Shown: positions 17,721-26,740, counted from the first letter of the stretch. The stretch: 64,000 nt of DNA from Oleidesulfovibrio sp047973035 (GCF_047973035.1 NZ_JBKEBF010000008.1:112250-176249), one strand, 5' to 3'. Numbers and translations are program-made. The notes: generated from the letters alone by a model not told the origin.

Positions 17721-18914
17721 TTACCCGCTGAATACATTGATGATTCTGTCCAATGCTTCCTGAAGCACGCTACGCGGGCAGGCAAAGTTAAGCCGCATGC
17801 ACAGCTCGCCTCCGGTACCGAATGTTGCACCGTGATTCAGCGCCAGTCGGGCTTCCTGCTGCAGCTTCCGGATGATTGCATCTTTGGGCAGGCCTGTTTT
17901 TTCAAAGTCGATCCACGTCAGGTAGGTAGCTTCGGGGCGCATCGGTTCAATGCCGTTGACGGTTCCAAGCTGTTGCTGCACCAGCTGCCTGTTGCCGTCC
18001 AGATATGTGAGCAGTTCCTTTCGCCACGCATCTCCGTGGTTGTATGCGGCAATGGACATTGCAAGCCCGAAGGCAGAAGGATCAAACAGGCCGGCAGCGT
18101 GCATGGTTTTTTGCAGGCGTGCGCGCAGTCCGGCGTTTTGTACCACTGCCAGACCCAGCATGGAGCCAGCCAGATTGAATGTTTTTGTGGCTGAAATGCA
18201 GGTGATGGTGCGGTCGGCAATTTCAGGAGCAATAGTTGCCAGCATGGTATGCGTATGGCCTTCGTACACAAGGTCGTGGTGAATTTCGTCACTGACAATA
18301 AGCACATCGTACTTCAGGCAGATTTCTGCCAGCCGCGAGAGTTCTTCCTTGTGCCAGACTCTGCCACCGGGGTTGTGAGGACTGCACAGGATAAGCACCT
18401 TGCCGCCGTTGCGGCACTGCTCTTCTAGGTTGTCATAATCCATTACAAAGCGCGGACCATCTGGGCCTTCTTCGCGGCGGAGCGGGTTTTCCAGCACTTT
18501 GCGGCCGTTGTTTTGCGGGGCAAGCAGAAAGGGCGGGTATACAGGTGGCTGCACTATGATGCCTTCATCCGGTCCGGTGAATGCCTGAATGATAAGATGC
18601 AGCGCTGTGACCACGTTGGGCATGCGCAACACCCACTGCGGATGGATGTTCCAGCCATGACGGCGTGAAAGCCATGAGGTAAGAGCTTCGTCATGGTCGT
18701 GCCATGCGCCGGGGTAGCCGTACAGACCGGTTTGTGCCATGGCGGCAACAGCTTCGTTCACTGCCGGAGGCGATTTGAAATCCATATCTGCCACCCACAT
18801 GGCAATTCCGGCAGGGTCGCCCGTTGCAGGTACGCCGTAACGGGTTTCCATCTCGTCCCATTTTTCAGAACGTGTGCCCAGACGATGCAGGCGAGTATCA
18901 AAATCATATTGCAT
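17721..18914 (-). CDS. PatB/MalY-family PLP-dependent C-S lyase (cystathionine beta-lyase type)
   Basis: 397 residues, full length for a fold-type I PLP enzyme of the PatB/MalY group. The opening (YGVPATGDPAGIAMWVADMDF) is diagnostic. The Schiff-base lysine lies in ISATKTFNLAG and the phosphate-anchoring region follows the PNVVTALHL segment. CSPHNPGGRVW and SDEIHHDLVY carry the cofactor-binding Asn and Asp. Members cleave cystathionine or cysteine conjugates to a thiol, pyruvate and ammonia; some also act in regulation. ACGGAGG precedes the ATG. It appears monocistronic. The alternative name is class I/II aminotransferase, but the motif set favours the lyase. Confidence 0.9.
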   Translation of the reverse strand: MQYDFDTRLHRLGTRSEKWDEMETRYGVPATGDPAGIAMWVADMDFKSPPAVNEAVAAMAQTGLYGYPGAWHDHDEALTSWLSRRHGWNIHPQWVLRMPNVVTALHLIIQAFTGPDEGIIVQPPVYPPFLLAPQNNGRKVLENPLRREEGPDGPRFVMDYDNLEEQCRNGGKVLILCSPHNPGGRVWHKEELSRLAEICLKYDVLIVSDEIHHDLVYEGHTHTMLATIAPEIADRTITCISATKTFNLAGSMLGLAVVQNAGLRARLQKTMHAAGLFDPSAFGLAMSIAAYNHGDAWRKELLTYLDGNRQLVQQQLGTVNGIEPMRPEATYLTWIDFEKTGLPKDAIIRKLQQEARLALNHGATFGTGGELCMRLNFACPRSVLQEALDRIINVFSG

Positions 18915-19299
18915 AAAGCCTCCGTATGCGGAGCCCGTGCGGGCAACGCAGAGCGTGAAATGTGCAGAGCCGCACCCACGGCTACACCACTACGCGGCGG
19001 AAGTGAAGGAAAGGCTCTCTTTGATTTTTAATGAGGGAGTCTGAAAGAAATTACGTGAGGCGTGACCTTGCACGCGCTAGCCACGTTCGGAGTTTTTATA
19101 ACTGGATTAAGAGGTGGGCTTGCCTGAAAGGTAAGGTCGGAGGGGAAGCTATAAAGAAATCAGACAGCAGCGATGGCCGATGCCCTCTGCCTGCTGTTTG
19201 CCTGATAGAGTCTGTGGTTAACTACTGACGGCTCAGGTCGTGGCTACGTGCAGCGTCGTCGTTTTTTGTTCTGCCAGCAGGAAAAGAGGCAGGCGTGCA
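18915..19299. other. Intergenic region without a supported gene
   Basis: About 385 bases between the PatB-like start and the stop of the PHP/GT4 gene. A plus-strand ORF at 19031-19228 has no domain or ribosome binding site and is not called. No obvious terminator for the PHP/GT4 gene was seen. Confidence 0.55.
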
Positions 19300-21798
19300 T
19301 CACGCCACATTTTCGACTCGGTACATATCCCATTGCTGAAGGAATGCAGCCTCGAACGAGCGGCTTTCCGCATAGGCACGTGCTTCGCGGCGCATCCGGG
19401 TAAGCTGCTTTTTATCAGCGCAAAGGGCTTCCATGGCGCGAGCCAGTGCCTGCGCGTTGCCTTCCGGTACTATGGTGCCTGTCTCATGGGGCAGCAGGTT
19501 TTCGCAGGGGCCGCCCTTGTCAGTTACAATGACGGGCAGGCCGGATGCCTGCGCTTCCAGCACTACGTTGCCGAAAGTATCGGTGCCGGACGGAAAGACG
19601 AAAACATCGGCAGAGGCATAGGCTGCGCTCAGTTCATCATCGGCAAGGTAGCCGGTGAAGATGACAGGCAGCCCTGCAAGCGCAGACTGCATGGGTTCCG
19701 CCCAGGGGCCGTCACCCACAATGACTAGTTCGACATCGTTACGACGGTTTATCAGCTGCTTGAAAGCCTGCGCCAGTATGTGCAGGTTTTTTTCGCGTGA
19801 AATGCGGCCCACGTAAAGCAGGCGTGTTTTGTCAGGCGCGCTGTTGTACTTTTTGTAGAACCCGTTGCGGTATGCAGGGTTGAAACGCTCGGTATCAATG
19901 CCTCTGGGGTAGAACACCACTTTGTTCGGGTGGATACCGCGGGCTATCAGGTCTTGCGCAGTCGCTCTGGAAGGTACGTATACCCTGTCCATCTGATTGT
20001 AATACCACACCATGTAACGCCACATTGCGTCTTCCAGCCCTGCGTCTTCGGTCAGCATGCTGACATATTGCGGAAAGGCCGTGTGGTACGTGGCATGGAT
20101 GGGCAACTTAAGGATACGGGCAACTGCCAGAGCCATCAGCCCCATGGGCCCAGGGGTGGCAGAGTGTATGTGCGTGAAGTCTTCTGTGTAGCAGTAACGG
20201 ATTATATCAAGCACCGGCGGAGAGAACAGCTTCAGTTCAGGATATTCAGGCATGGTGCAGGTTCCTACGGATGGAAAATTAACAACACCTTGTAGTCTGA
20301 CCGGTTCACCTCCTTCCGGTCCGCAGGTGATAATTTTCAGCTGCTTGTCATTTTTTATGGCCATCTCCATCTGCATTTGCAAAGTCAGGGCAACGCCGTT
20401 CACATCGTGAAACGTGTCGGTAAAGTGCCCCACGTTCAGACTGGCATGGGGCCGGTGTGTATCCGTAAAGGCATCGCGGCACTGGCGGCAGAATTCGCGG
20501 TCTCTGGTGAACAGCGTATATGCGACAAAATATGGTACAAGCATGGCGTACAGCGATCCCGCAGACCCCATGCTGTTGAATACACTGAACAGGTTGGCAC
20601 CCTGCAGGTTGTCCATCAGACTGGCGCCGAAGCCGGTCATTACTTTTTGTGTGGCACGGTTCACAAACCGGTACCATGTTTCTTCTCCGGTCGTGCTGCC
20701 TGCATCTGCATTTGCAGCGGCCTTGGCATGCGGGCGCGGCGTAGCTGCTTTTAGCTGACCTGCCGCAATGTTACGCAGCTCTTCGTCGCGCCAGATGATG
20801 TCTTCGGCTTCTTTTTGCAACAGCCCCTGCACAGAACGCGGCGGGCCGGAGAAAAAGTGTGCGGGCCTGCGATAACCGATGAGACTGTGCAGCTTGGTCA
20901 TCAGACCGCTTTCCGGTTCCTGCGCAGCGCATAGTGATTTGTCGACAAAGCGCAGCAACAGGTCGCGATGAACGTGCTGCCCCAGCGAAAACTTATCTTT
21001 ATAGAACTGGTAGGCGATGGAGTAGAGGTTGTGGGCCATGGTTTCCGGCGTGGCATCGCGGCCTGCCGGTTGCGAGCGGCCATTCATAACGCCGTGCAGG
21101 TAGTCTTCAATGTGCAGTTCTCTCCGCGCATTGATTCCGGTCACTATGGTGTGGCTGCGGGCGATGTTCAGCGAAGAATGGTCGTCGGAGCCAGCGGTCA
21201 GGTTTTTGAGCCATGGCTTTTCCATACGCGGGGCCATGTTATGCTTCGCAGCCAATTTTTCCATGGCTGGAGCGTCAAGGTTTTGCAGAATTTCCCGCAG
21301 GATGTTGTTCTGGTAGGCATCGCGTGAGCCGTTCAGCTCGAACGTGCGGAAAAGCAGCAGCATGCGTTCGAGGTGGCTGACAGTAAGCTTGTCGTTAAGT
21401 GAATACATCGGATGGGCGATGCCGTGCGGGATGCCTGTGTATATGAGGTAATCCACAAGCTCGTAGACGTTTTCGCGCAGGCGGGAGATGTCTTGATGAT
21501 GAGCTTCGGTGATGTTCCATGCCAGTACATGAAGCTTGCACCGGTCTTCAGGAAAATATGCGGTTATTTCTTCGCTGATGAAGGTGTTCGGCAGGTGGGC
21601 AATCTCAAGACTGCCGGATATTGTATTGTGATCGGTGATGGTGACCAGATCCATGCCGCGTTGCAGGGCTGTATGATACAGCACGAGCGGGTCTGTATAA
21701 CTCTCTGCGCAGCCTAGCTTTTGCAGAATCCATTGCGATGGTCTGGTTGAATACCGCGAGTGGACATGCAGATCGGCCTTAAGCGCTGTTTCATCCAT
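19300..21798 (-). CDS. PHP-domain / GT4 glycosyltransferase fusion protein
   Basis: 832 residues. Residues 1 to about 240 form a PHP metallo-phosphoesterase-like domain: DLHVHSRYS (Asp9, His11, His13), ITDHNTISG, GIAHPMYS and GSDDHSSLN supply the metal ligands. A helical linker follows. From about 430 onward is a GT-B fold of family GT4 (related to MgtA/SqdX-type transferases): the acceptor domain has HIHSATPGPMGLMA, and the donor domain has LLYVGRISREKNLHIL and GTDTFGNVVLEAQASG. GGGAGG precedes the ATG. The fusion suggests coupled glycosyl transfer and phosphate or nucleotide hydrolysis, but the substrate is unknown. A glycosyltransferase 2 gene lies on the far side of the mobile island. Confidence 0.9.
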   Translation of the reverse strand: MDETALKADLHVHSRYSTRPSQWILQKLGCAESYTDPLVLYHTALQRGMDLVTITDHNTISGSLEIAHLPNTFISEEITAYFPEDRCKLHVLAWNITEAHHQDISRLRENVYELVDYLIYTGIPHGIAHPMYSLNDKLTVSHLERMLLLFRTFELNGSRDAYQNNILREILQNLDAPAMEKLAAKHNMAPRMEKPWLKNLTAGSDDHSSLNIARSHTIVTGINARRELHIEDYLHGVMNGRSQPAGRDATPETMAHNLYSIAYQFYKDKFSLGQHVHRDLLLRFVDKSLCAAQEPESGLMTKLHSLIGYRRPAHFFSGPPRSVQGLLQKEAEDIIWRDEELRNIAAGQLKAATPRPHAKAAANADAGSTTGEETWYRFVNRATQKVMTGFGASLMDNLQGANLFSVFNSMGSAGSLYAMLVPYFVAYTLFTRDREFCRQCRDAFTDTHRPHASLNVGHFTDTFHDVNGVALTLQMQMEMAIKNDKQLKIITCGPEGGEPVRLQGVVNFPSVGTCTMPEYPELKLFSPPVLDIIRYCYTEDFTHIHSATPGPMGLMALAVARILKLPIHATYHTAFPQYVSMLTEDAGLEDAMWRYMVWYYNQMDRVYVPSRATAQDLIARGIHPNKVVFYPRGIDTERFNPAYRNGFYKKYNSAPDKTRLLYVGRISREKNLHILAQAFKQLINRRNDVELVIVGDGPWAEPMQSALAGLPVIFTGYLADDELSAAYASADVFVFPSGTDTFGNVVLEAQASGLPVIVTDKGGPCENLLPHETGTIVPEGNAQALARAMEALCADKKQLTRMRREARAYAESRSFEAAFLQQWDMYRVENVA

Positions 21799-21828
21799 CG
21801 AAGCCTCCCGGGGCGTTGCCCTATGCCA

Positions 21829-22203
21829 TCAGGCATCATCTTTTTGATCAGGATATTGGCTACAACAGGTGGCAGGTGCGTGCCGTTGTTGTGGAAATTT
21901 CTTGTCCGTTTGATGGCGGACGTGTGGCGGGGAGGGATTAGCTCTTTGAATTATGTTGGCAGGTGATTGTATGAAGTCTTCAATAAACTTATAGCAATGC
22001 CGCATTTTTAATAAGTCTAGAGCAGTTATCCCTGTACTGCGATAATACCAGTTGCGAACACGTTCTGTGGGTATATTAAGGTCCAACGCAACTTGCTTAG
22101 TCGTAAGTTTGTTTTTCTTTAGTATGAGCACAATGCAAGATGTCAATATTGTATTATTAATTTCTATGTTGTGGCAAATCTGCCACAATAACTTTCTAGA
22201 CAT
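21829..22203 (-). CDS. Small helix-turn-helix protein at the island edge
   Basis: 124 residues. The first 80 or so are A/T-rich in codon use and contain a helix-turn-helix (LTTKQVALDLNIPTERVRNW). The last 40 residues (from about NPSPPH) are read from G/C-rich host sequence, so the reading frame seems to run across the left boundary and the true C-terminus was probably replaced at integration. It points away from the recombinase and starts 60 bases from it, which suits a divergently transcribed regulator or excision accessory. No named family recognised; function is inferred only from position and the HTH. Confidence 0.6.
   Translation of the reverse strand: MSRKLLWQICHNIEINNTILTSCIVLILKKNKLTTKQVALDLNIPTERVRNWYYRSTGITALDLLKMRHCYKFIEDFIQSPANIIQRANPSPPHVRHQTDKKFPQQRHAPATCCSQYPDQKDDA
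21937..21947. repeat. Left candidate attachment repeat
   Basis: ATTAGCTCTTT, matching ATTAGCTGTTT at 25636-25646 in 10 of 11 bases. It lies where base composition changes and where the HTH frame loses island-like character. Short enough to be chance. Confidence 0.3.
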
Positions 22204-22266
22204 AACTCTTTCTCTGGTTGAGATTGTAAAACTGAAAACTCAATAACAGAATAGGGAGCTGTTCAG

Positions 22267-23874
22267 TTGATGCTGCAAGGAGAAAGAACATATACCGTTG
22301 AAGAGGTGCAACAGCTTGGGCTTAAATGTGCCATCTATGTCCGGATGTCGACAGACCTTCAAGCGGAGTCTTTAGAGAATCAAGAACGGCAAATCCGCTC
22401 TTTTGCACTCCATTACGGCATAGAAGTAGTTGAAGTCTATGCCGACTTCGGTGTTAGCGGAATGACAGCAGAAGGCCGTGAGCAGTTTCTCGCTTTGATT
22501 GCTGATGTTGAGGCCGGTGAGAATACCTTTAATCTCGTTTTGTATTTGGATGAAAGTCGCTGGGGGCGCTTTGTTAACAGTCGCGATGCGGAGTTTTATA
22601 GGATGTTGTTGGAACGAAAGAACGTCATGTGCCACCCCTGTGACAAGCCTCTGTCGCTTACGAGCACATTGGCTGATCGTATCATGACCTTACTAAGAGA
22701 TGAGAGTGCCAGTGACTACTGCCGTCAGCTATCTCGAAAGGTATGGATTGGCCAATGTAATTTGGTTGAAAAAGGTTATCGGCAAGGGGGTGTTGCAGGG
22801 TACGGACTCCGGAGAATGCTTTTAGATGAAGCAGGCCATCGCAAACAAGAGTTAGTGATAGGACAACGTAAAAGCTTGCTTACAGAGCGCGTGATATTAA
22901 TCCCTGGTCCCGAGGAAGAAAAAGATAATGTTCTTTGGATTTATGATCAATTTATCAAAGGGATGCGTGAGTCAGAGATTGCAACCCATCTAAATCAGCG
23001 GGGGGTGTGCAATCAATTTGGGCGACCTTGGTCTCGTGGGACAGTGCGAGAAGTGCTTACCAACGAGAAATACATTGGAACCAATGTATTTAATAGAACA
23101 TCCAACAAAATGAAAAGTAAGACAAAGGTTAACCCAGAAGGTGAGTGGATTCGTAAAGAAGGAGCATTTGAGCCTTTAGTGGATATGGAGCGGTTCTATA
23201 CTGTACGGGGAATATATCGGGAGCGGAGCAAAAAACTAACAGATACAGAGTTATTGCAAGGGCTTCGGGAGCTTTATGATCGTCAAGGGCGTCTGTCAGC
23301 CTTGATCATTGATGAAGCAGGCTCCTTGCCACCGAGTAGTTTGTTTCGTACCCGCTTTGGCGGTCTTCTACGCGCATATCGGATGATTGGCTACACCCCA
23401 GAACGGGACTATCAATATGTTGCCATTAATCAACGCTTACGCGCCTTACACTTTGAAATAGTTGCAGATGTAATCAATCGTGTGGAAGCGTTGTGTGGGA
23501 GGCACATCCTCGTCGATCCTGAAAGTTGTTTAATGGAGCTCAATTACAACTTATTCATTTCCATAGTAATTAGCCGATGTGTTGCCACCTCTTCAGGGGG
23601 ACGACGTTGGAATATTAGATTTGATACTGGGCTTCGGCCAGACATAACCATTGCTGTGCGTATGAATCTCAATAACGAAGCTATACATGACTATTATATC
23701 TTGCCCGCACTTGAATTTTCTTATGATCTTTTGAAATTATATGAAAGGAATATAGGGTTTCTAGATAGTTTTCGGACAGATAGCTTGGAAAATATGCTCA
23801 GTTTGAGTGTTAATATTCCCCTAGATAAGGCGGTCAAAGATGCACATAGACGAAGTCAAACTTATCCCCATTGA
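22267..23874 (+). CDS. Large serine recombinase with atypical C-terminal half
   Basis: 535 residues if the TTG at 22267 starts; an ATG follows directly at 22270. AGGGAG at 22253-22258 suits the TTG better. The N-terminal resolvase domain (about 19-160) has the nucleophile in YVRMSTD (Ser28) and the arginines of DESRWGRF. The recombinase domain (about 190-300) has QFGRPWSRGTVREVLTNEKYIGTNVF. The usual C-terminal zinc ribbon with paired CxxC is absent; instead residues about 330-385 resemble a homing-endonuclease-associated helical repeat (LPPSSLFRTRFGGLLRAY), followed by about 150 unassigned residues. It should integrate or excise the island. Its end overlaps the next gene by 35 bases. Confidence 0.88.
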   Translation: MMLQGERTYTVEEVQQLGLKCAIYVRMSTDLQAESLENQERQIRSFALHYGIEVVEVYADFGVSGMTAEGREQFLALIADVEAGENTFNLVLYLDESRWGRFVNSRDAEFYRMLLERKNVMCHPCDKPLSLTSTLADRIMTLLRDESASDYCRQLSRKVWIGQCNLVEKGYRQGGVAGYGLRRMLLDEAGHRKQELVIGQRKSLLTERVILIPGPEEEKDNVLWIYDQFIKGMRESEIATHLNQRGVCNQFGRPWSRGTVREVLTNEKYIGTNVFNRTSNKMKSKTKVNPEGEWIRKEGAFEPLVDMERFYTVRGIYRERSKKLTDTELLQGLRELYDRQGRLSALIIDEAGSLPPSSLFRTRFGGLLRAYRMIGYTPERDYQYVAINQRLRALHFEIVADVINRVEALCGRHILVDPESCLMELNYNLFISIVISRCVATSSGGRRWNIRFDTGLRPDITIAVRMNLNNEAIHDYYILPALEFSYDLLKLYERNIGFLDSFRTDSLENMLSLSVNIPLDKAVKDAHRRSQTYPH

Positions 23875-24703
23875 GGAAATTAACATTTTGAACCCGCGCG
23901 TTCGTAACCAAATTATCGCAGAAGAAATACGACAGAACATTTTGAATGTAGGTCTTAAGCGGCCAATAACGGTCACGCTGCGAGGCAAGAGAAATGGGAA
24001 AATGTATGACCTTGTTTGCGGGCAAGGACGGTTGGAAGCGTATATTGCAGCTGGGGAGGATGAGATTCCGGCAATAATACGTGAAGTAAGCAGAGAAGAA
24101 GCACACCTTATGAGTTTGGTTGAGAATATTGCTCGACGAAGCAGTAATGCTCTCGAATTGTTGCAGAGCATCAAGCTTCTACGAGAACGAGGATATTCTA
24201 ATAGCGATATTGCCAGAAAAACGAACCTCGGAAAAAATTATATCCAAGGAATTATCCGGTTATTGGACCAAGGAGAAGAGTATTTGGTCAGCGCAGTGGA
24301 AAAAGGGCGTGTTCCTTTGTATCAAGCGATTATGATTGCAACAGAAAGAGATTCTGATGTGCAGAAAGCTTTAGCTGGTGCGTATGAATCTGGCGAATTG
24401 TCTGGGAAGAAGTTTAAGGAGATTCAGAAGATTGTGACGCGCCGTAAGCATTATGGAAAGGGGAAGTACGCTCCTATCCGTCCCTCAAACAAAATTTCAG
24501 CTGAAGAGTTGATTGCAGCATATGAAAGGGAGTCAAAAGAGAAAAAGCAATTAGTGGCGCAATCGTATTATATTAAACAAGCATTGACGTATACGACAAG
24601 CGCACTTTCTATGTTACTAGAAGATGTTCATTTTAGAAATCAGCTTAAAGCTGTAGGTATGCATGATATTCCTAAAAATATTTTAGGAATATTAGATAGG
24701 TAA
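23840..24703 (+). CDS. ParB/Spo0J-type partition protein, first copy
   Basis: 287 residues. The N-terminal ParB/Srx fold carries intact CTP-binding boxes: GQGRLEAY (Gly61-Arg64) and ENIARR (Glu95-Arg100). The HTH follows (YSNSDIARKTNLGKNYIQGIIRLL). A charged, partly coiled C-terminal stretch ends the protein. ParB proteins are CTP-dependent sliding clamps that load at a parS site. The start overlaps the recombinase gene by 35 bases with AAGGCGG upstream, so it is translationally coupled. No ParA ATPase lies nearby, so a classical segregation system is incomplete and a role in recombination or replication control is possible. Confidence 0.85.
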   Translation: MHIDEVKLIPIEEINILNPRVRNQIIAEEIRQNILNVGLKRPITVTLRGKRNGKMYDLVCGQGRLEAYIAAGEDEIPAIIREVSREEAHLMSLVENIARRSSNALELLQSIKLLRERGYSNSDIARKTNLGKNYIQGIIRLLDQGEEYLVSAVEKGRVPLYQAIMIATERDSDVQKALAGAYESGELSGKKFKEIQKIVTRRKHYGKGKYAPIRPSNKISAEELIAAYERESKEKKQLVAQSYYIKQALTYTTSALSMLLEDVHFRNQLKAVGMHDIPKNILGILDR

Positions 24704-24707
24704 GGGT

Positions 24708-25601
24708 ATGGCGGATAGAATAAAGCAAGGTTTTCAAACGGAACTCATTGAACTTGAAGTGTTTGATTTGCACCAGACAAGAAGAGTTTTTTCACAGAGC
24801 CTACGGGGAAGAAAATATATCCAAATACTATCTTCAATTAAAGAGGTTGGATTGATTGAGGCTCCAGTGGTTTCTCCTCTTGGAAATGGTAATGGCTATT
24901 TGCTGCTAGATGGACATTTACGCCTTGCAGCACTTAAGGAGCTTGGTATTGAACGCGTCTCATGTCTTGTTGCAACAGAAGATGAAGCCTATACTTATAA
25001 CAAATATATCAACAAGCTTTCAGCGATCCAAGAACACAGGATGATTGTGAAGGCAATAGAAGCTGGCGTTTCGGAAGAGAAACTTGCTGCGGCTTTAAAC
25101 CTTGAGTTGCGAACAATTAGAAATAAGAAGTATTTACTTGCAGGGGTTTCTTCTGAAGTAGTTGAACTACTGAAGGATAAGCCTGTACCGGAGCCTGTAT
25201 TTCGAGTGCTCAAAAGAATGAAAGCGGCAAGACAACTCACTGTCGCAATGCTTATGAATGATCAGAATAAGTTTAGTTCGACCTATGCCAAAGCCCTTTT
25301 GAATGGAACTCCAACGGATCAACTCATAGCTAAAGGGAAACCGACGCAGGGTAATCCTGCAATTCTGGCAAGGCAAGCTAGACTTGAAGAAGAGAGCTTA
25401 GCCTTGTCTCAGGAAGTTTGTTCGCTGAAAGAACAGTATGGAATTGATATGGTAGATTTTATTTCGATCCAGTCATATTTGAAAAGATTGCTCGGTAATG
25501 AAGAGGTTACAACGTATTTACAAAAGTACCACGAAGCGATTTTTGAGAAGTTCAAAGAGATGGTTGAACTTGATCTATTTAAGTTTAAAGGAATAACGTA
25601 G
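24708..25601 (+). CDS. ParB/RepB-like protein, second copy
   Basis: 297 residues starting 4 bases after the first ParB stop. The N-terminal ParB-like fold keeps the GHLRLAAL loop (Asp68-Arg72) but the second CTP-binding box (ENxxR) is not recognisable; NKLSAIQEHRMI stands in its place. The C-terminal half resembles the plasmid RepB domain, including RMKAARQLTVAMLM and YAKALLNGTPTDQL. It is probably a non-canonical partner of the first ParB. The combination of an intact and a degenerate ParB with a serine recombinase and no ParA is the defining feature of this operon. A terminator was not found in the 89 bases after it. Confidence 0.82.
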   Translation: MADRIKQGFQTELIELEVFDLHQTRRVFSQSLRGRKYIQILSSIKEVGLIEAPVVSPLGNGNGYLLLDGHLRLAALKELGIERVSCLVATEDEAYTYNKYINKLSAIQEHRMIVKAIEAGVSEEKLAAALNLELRTIRNKKYLLAGVSSEVVELLKDKPVPEPVFRVLKRMKAARQLTVAMLMNDQNKFSSTYAKALLNGTPTDQLIAKGKPTQGNPAILARQARLEEESLALSQEVCSLKEQYGIDMVDFISIQSYLKRLLGNEEVTTYLQKYHEAIFEKFKEMVELDLFKFKGIT

Positions 25602-25635
25602 TTGTTTTTTTATGATAACTTCTACCAATGTCTGA

Positions 25636-25646
25636 ATTAGCTGTTT
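25636..25646. repeat. Right candidate attachment repeat
   Basis: ATTAGCTGTTT, partner of the 11-mer at 21937-21947 with one mismatch. About 45 A/T-rich bases remain between it and the host GT2 stop, which weakens its reading as the exact boundary. Confidence 0.3.
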
Positions 25647-25690
25647 ATTAACTCCTCTATCCTTAGATAATGTTTTAAAAAGTTCTCCTT

Positions 25691-26740
25691 CTAAGAAGCC
25701 AGCAAGTAATCAATACCCTTGCGATATCCTTTTGCGGCAAGGAACGGCTCAAGTTCTTCCGCGGCACCGTGCCCGGCAAGGTATGCAAGGCAGAATCCTT
25801 TGCCTGTTTCGGGTAGCGCGTTGCGTCCGCAGACGCGGATGCCGTCTACGATGTTGCCGATTTTGCGCGGGTCAACGTCAATCCAGCAGCGGATGGTGAT
25901 GCCGTGCTCACGTAGCAGATTGGCGCGGCGTCTGCTTGTTTTGCCTGCGCCGATAATGGTGATTTCGGGATGGTGCGGATTGTTTTGCGCAAGCCAGCGT
26001 GCGAGATAGCGTGTTTTCAGGGCGTAAAAATTATCCACGTCATAATTGGCATGCGTGCGTGAAAGTCGCGTGGGCGGGTCGTACCAGTTCAGCAGGGTCT
26101 GAGGCAGCTTCTGCATGTTTACACCTGCTTCAAGCCAGCGCAGCCACAGCTCGTAATCTTCAGGAAACGGGCCGTCTGCATACTTTCCGTGCTCGGCAAT
26201 AAGCGACGCGCGGAACATGACGGAAGGGTGCGCAAAAGGAGATTCGCGAAAGCGTTCAAGCGCGATGTCCTCTGCCGTCAGTAAGGTGTTTGTCCAGTCC
26301 ACATAGCGTGCATAGCCGCCGTTTACCTCTCTGTCACCGGCAAAGTTGACACGGCACGAGACAAGGCCCGTCTGAGGTGATGCGTCAAGGCAGGCCGCTT
26401 GCAATGCCAGTCTTTCAGGATGGCAGGTATCATCGGCATCCATACGGGCGATGTAACGCCCCCGCGCTGCTTCCAGCCCTGCGTTAAGAGCGGCTACAAT
26501 GCCCCCGTGCGGAATGGAAACAGGGAGTACGCGGCTGTCTGCCTGTGCGTAGCTTTTTAAAATGCGCAACGTGTCATCATCAGAACCGTCATCCACAGCC
26601 ACAAGTTCAAAGCTATCATATTGCTGCGCCAGCACACTCTGCACAGCGGATTCAAGGGCGCTTTGCCCGTCTCGCTGTAGCGAAGCCGCGTTGTAGACTG
26701 GCATAAGAACGGAAACTGCGGGTCTGGGTGACGTTGTCAT
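25691..26740 (-). CDS. GT2 family glycosyltransferase with C-terminal Rossmann-like domain
   Basis: 349 residues. The GT-A domain of family GT2 opens with VSVLMPVYNA, has the nucleotide-binding VDDGSDDDT and the DxD-type metal motif RMDADDTC, then PFPEDYELWLRW, a conserved acceptor-site region. From about residue 258 a second nucleotide-binding-like segment appears (ITIIGAGKTSRRRANLLREHG, CWIDVDPRKIGN), similar to the N-terminal fold of PglD-type sugar enzymes. Likely transfers a sugar to a surface polysaccharide or lipid; donor and acceptor are unknown. Leftward, ending against the mobile island, which separates it from the PHP/GT4 gene. Confidence 0.88.
   Translation of the reverse strand: MTTSPRPAVSVLMPVYNAASLQRDGQSALESAVQSVLAQQYDSFELVAVDDGSDDDTLRILKSYAQADSRVLPVSIPHGGIVAALNAGLEAARGRYIARMDADDTCHPERLALQAACLDASPQTGLVSCRVNFAGDREVNGGYARYVDWTNTLLTAEDIALERFRESPFAHPSVMFRASLIAEHGKYADGPFPEDYELWLRWLEAGVNMQKLPQTLLNWYDPPTRLSRTHANYDVDNFYALKTRYLARWLAQNNPHHPEITIIGAGKTSRRRANLLREHGITIRCWIDVDPRKIGNIVDGIRVCGRNALPETGKGFCLAYLAGHGAAEELEPFLAAKGYRKGIDYLLAS

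Larger units (their letters stand above)
21937..25690. mobile_element. Recombinase-ParB-RepB integrated island (approximate ends)
   Basis: A/T-rich block with codon use unlike its neighbours, containing a small HTH gene, a serine recombinase and two ParB/RepB-like genes in one rightward overlapping operon. It sits between two leftward glycosyltransferase genes. The left edge is placed where the HTH frame enters G/C-rich sequence (about 21937), the right edge at the stop of the GT2 gene (25691). A near-identical 11-mer occurs near both ends. No transposase, capsid, relaxase or cargo gene is present. Confidence 0.7.

Noticed and set aside
19031..19228. Small plus-strand ORF between the PatB-like and PHP/GT4 genes
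   Set aside because: No domain or start signal; likely chance.
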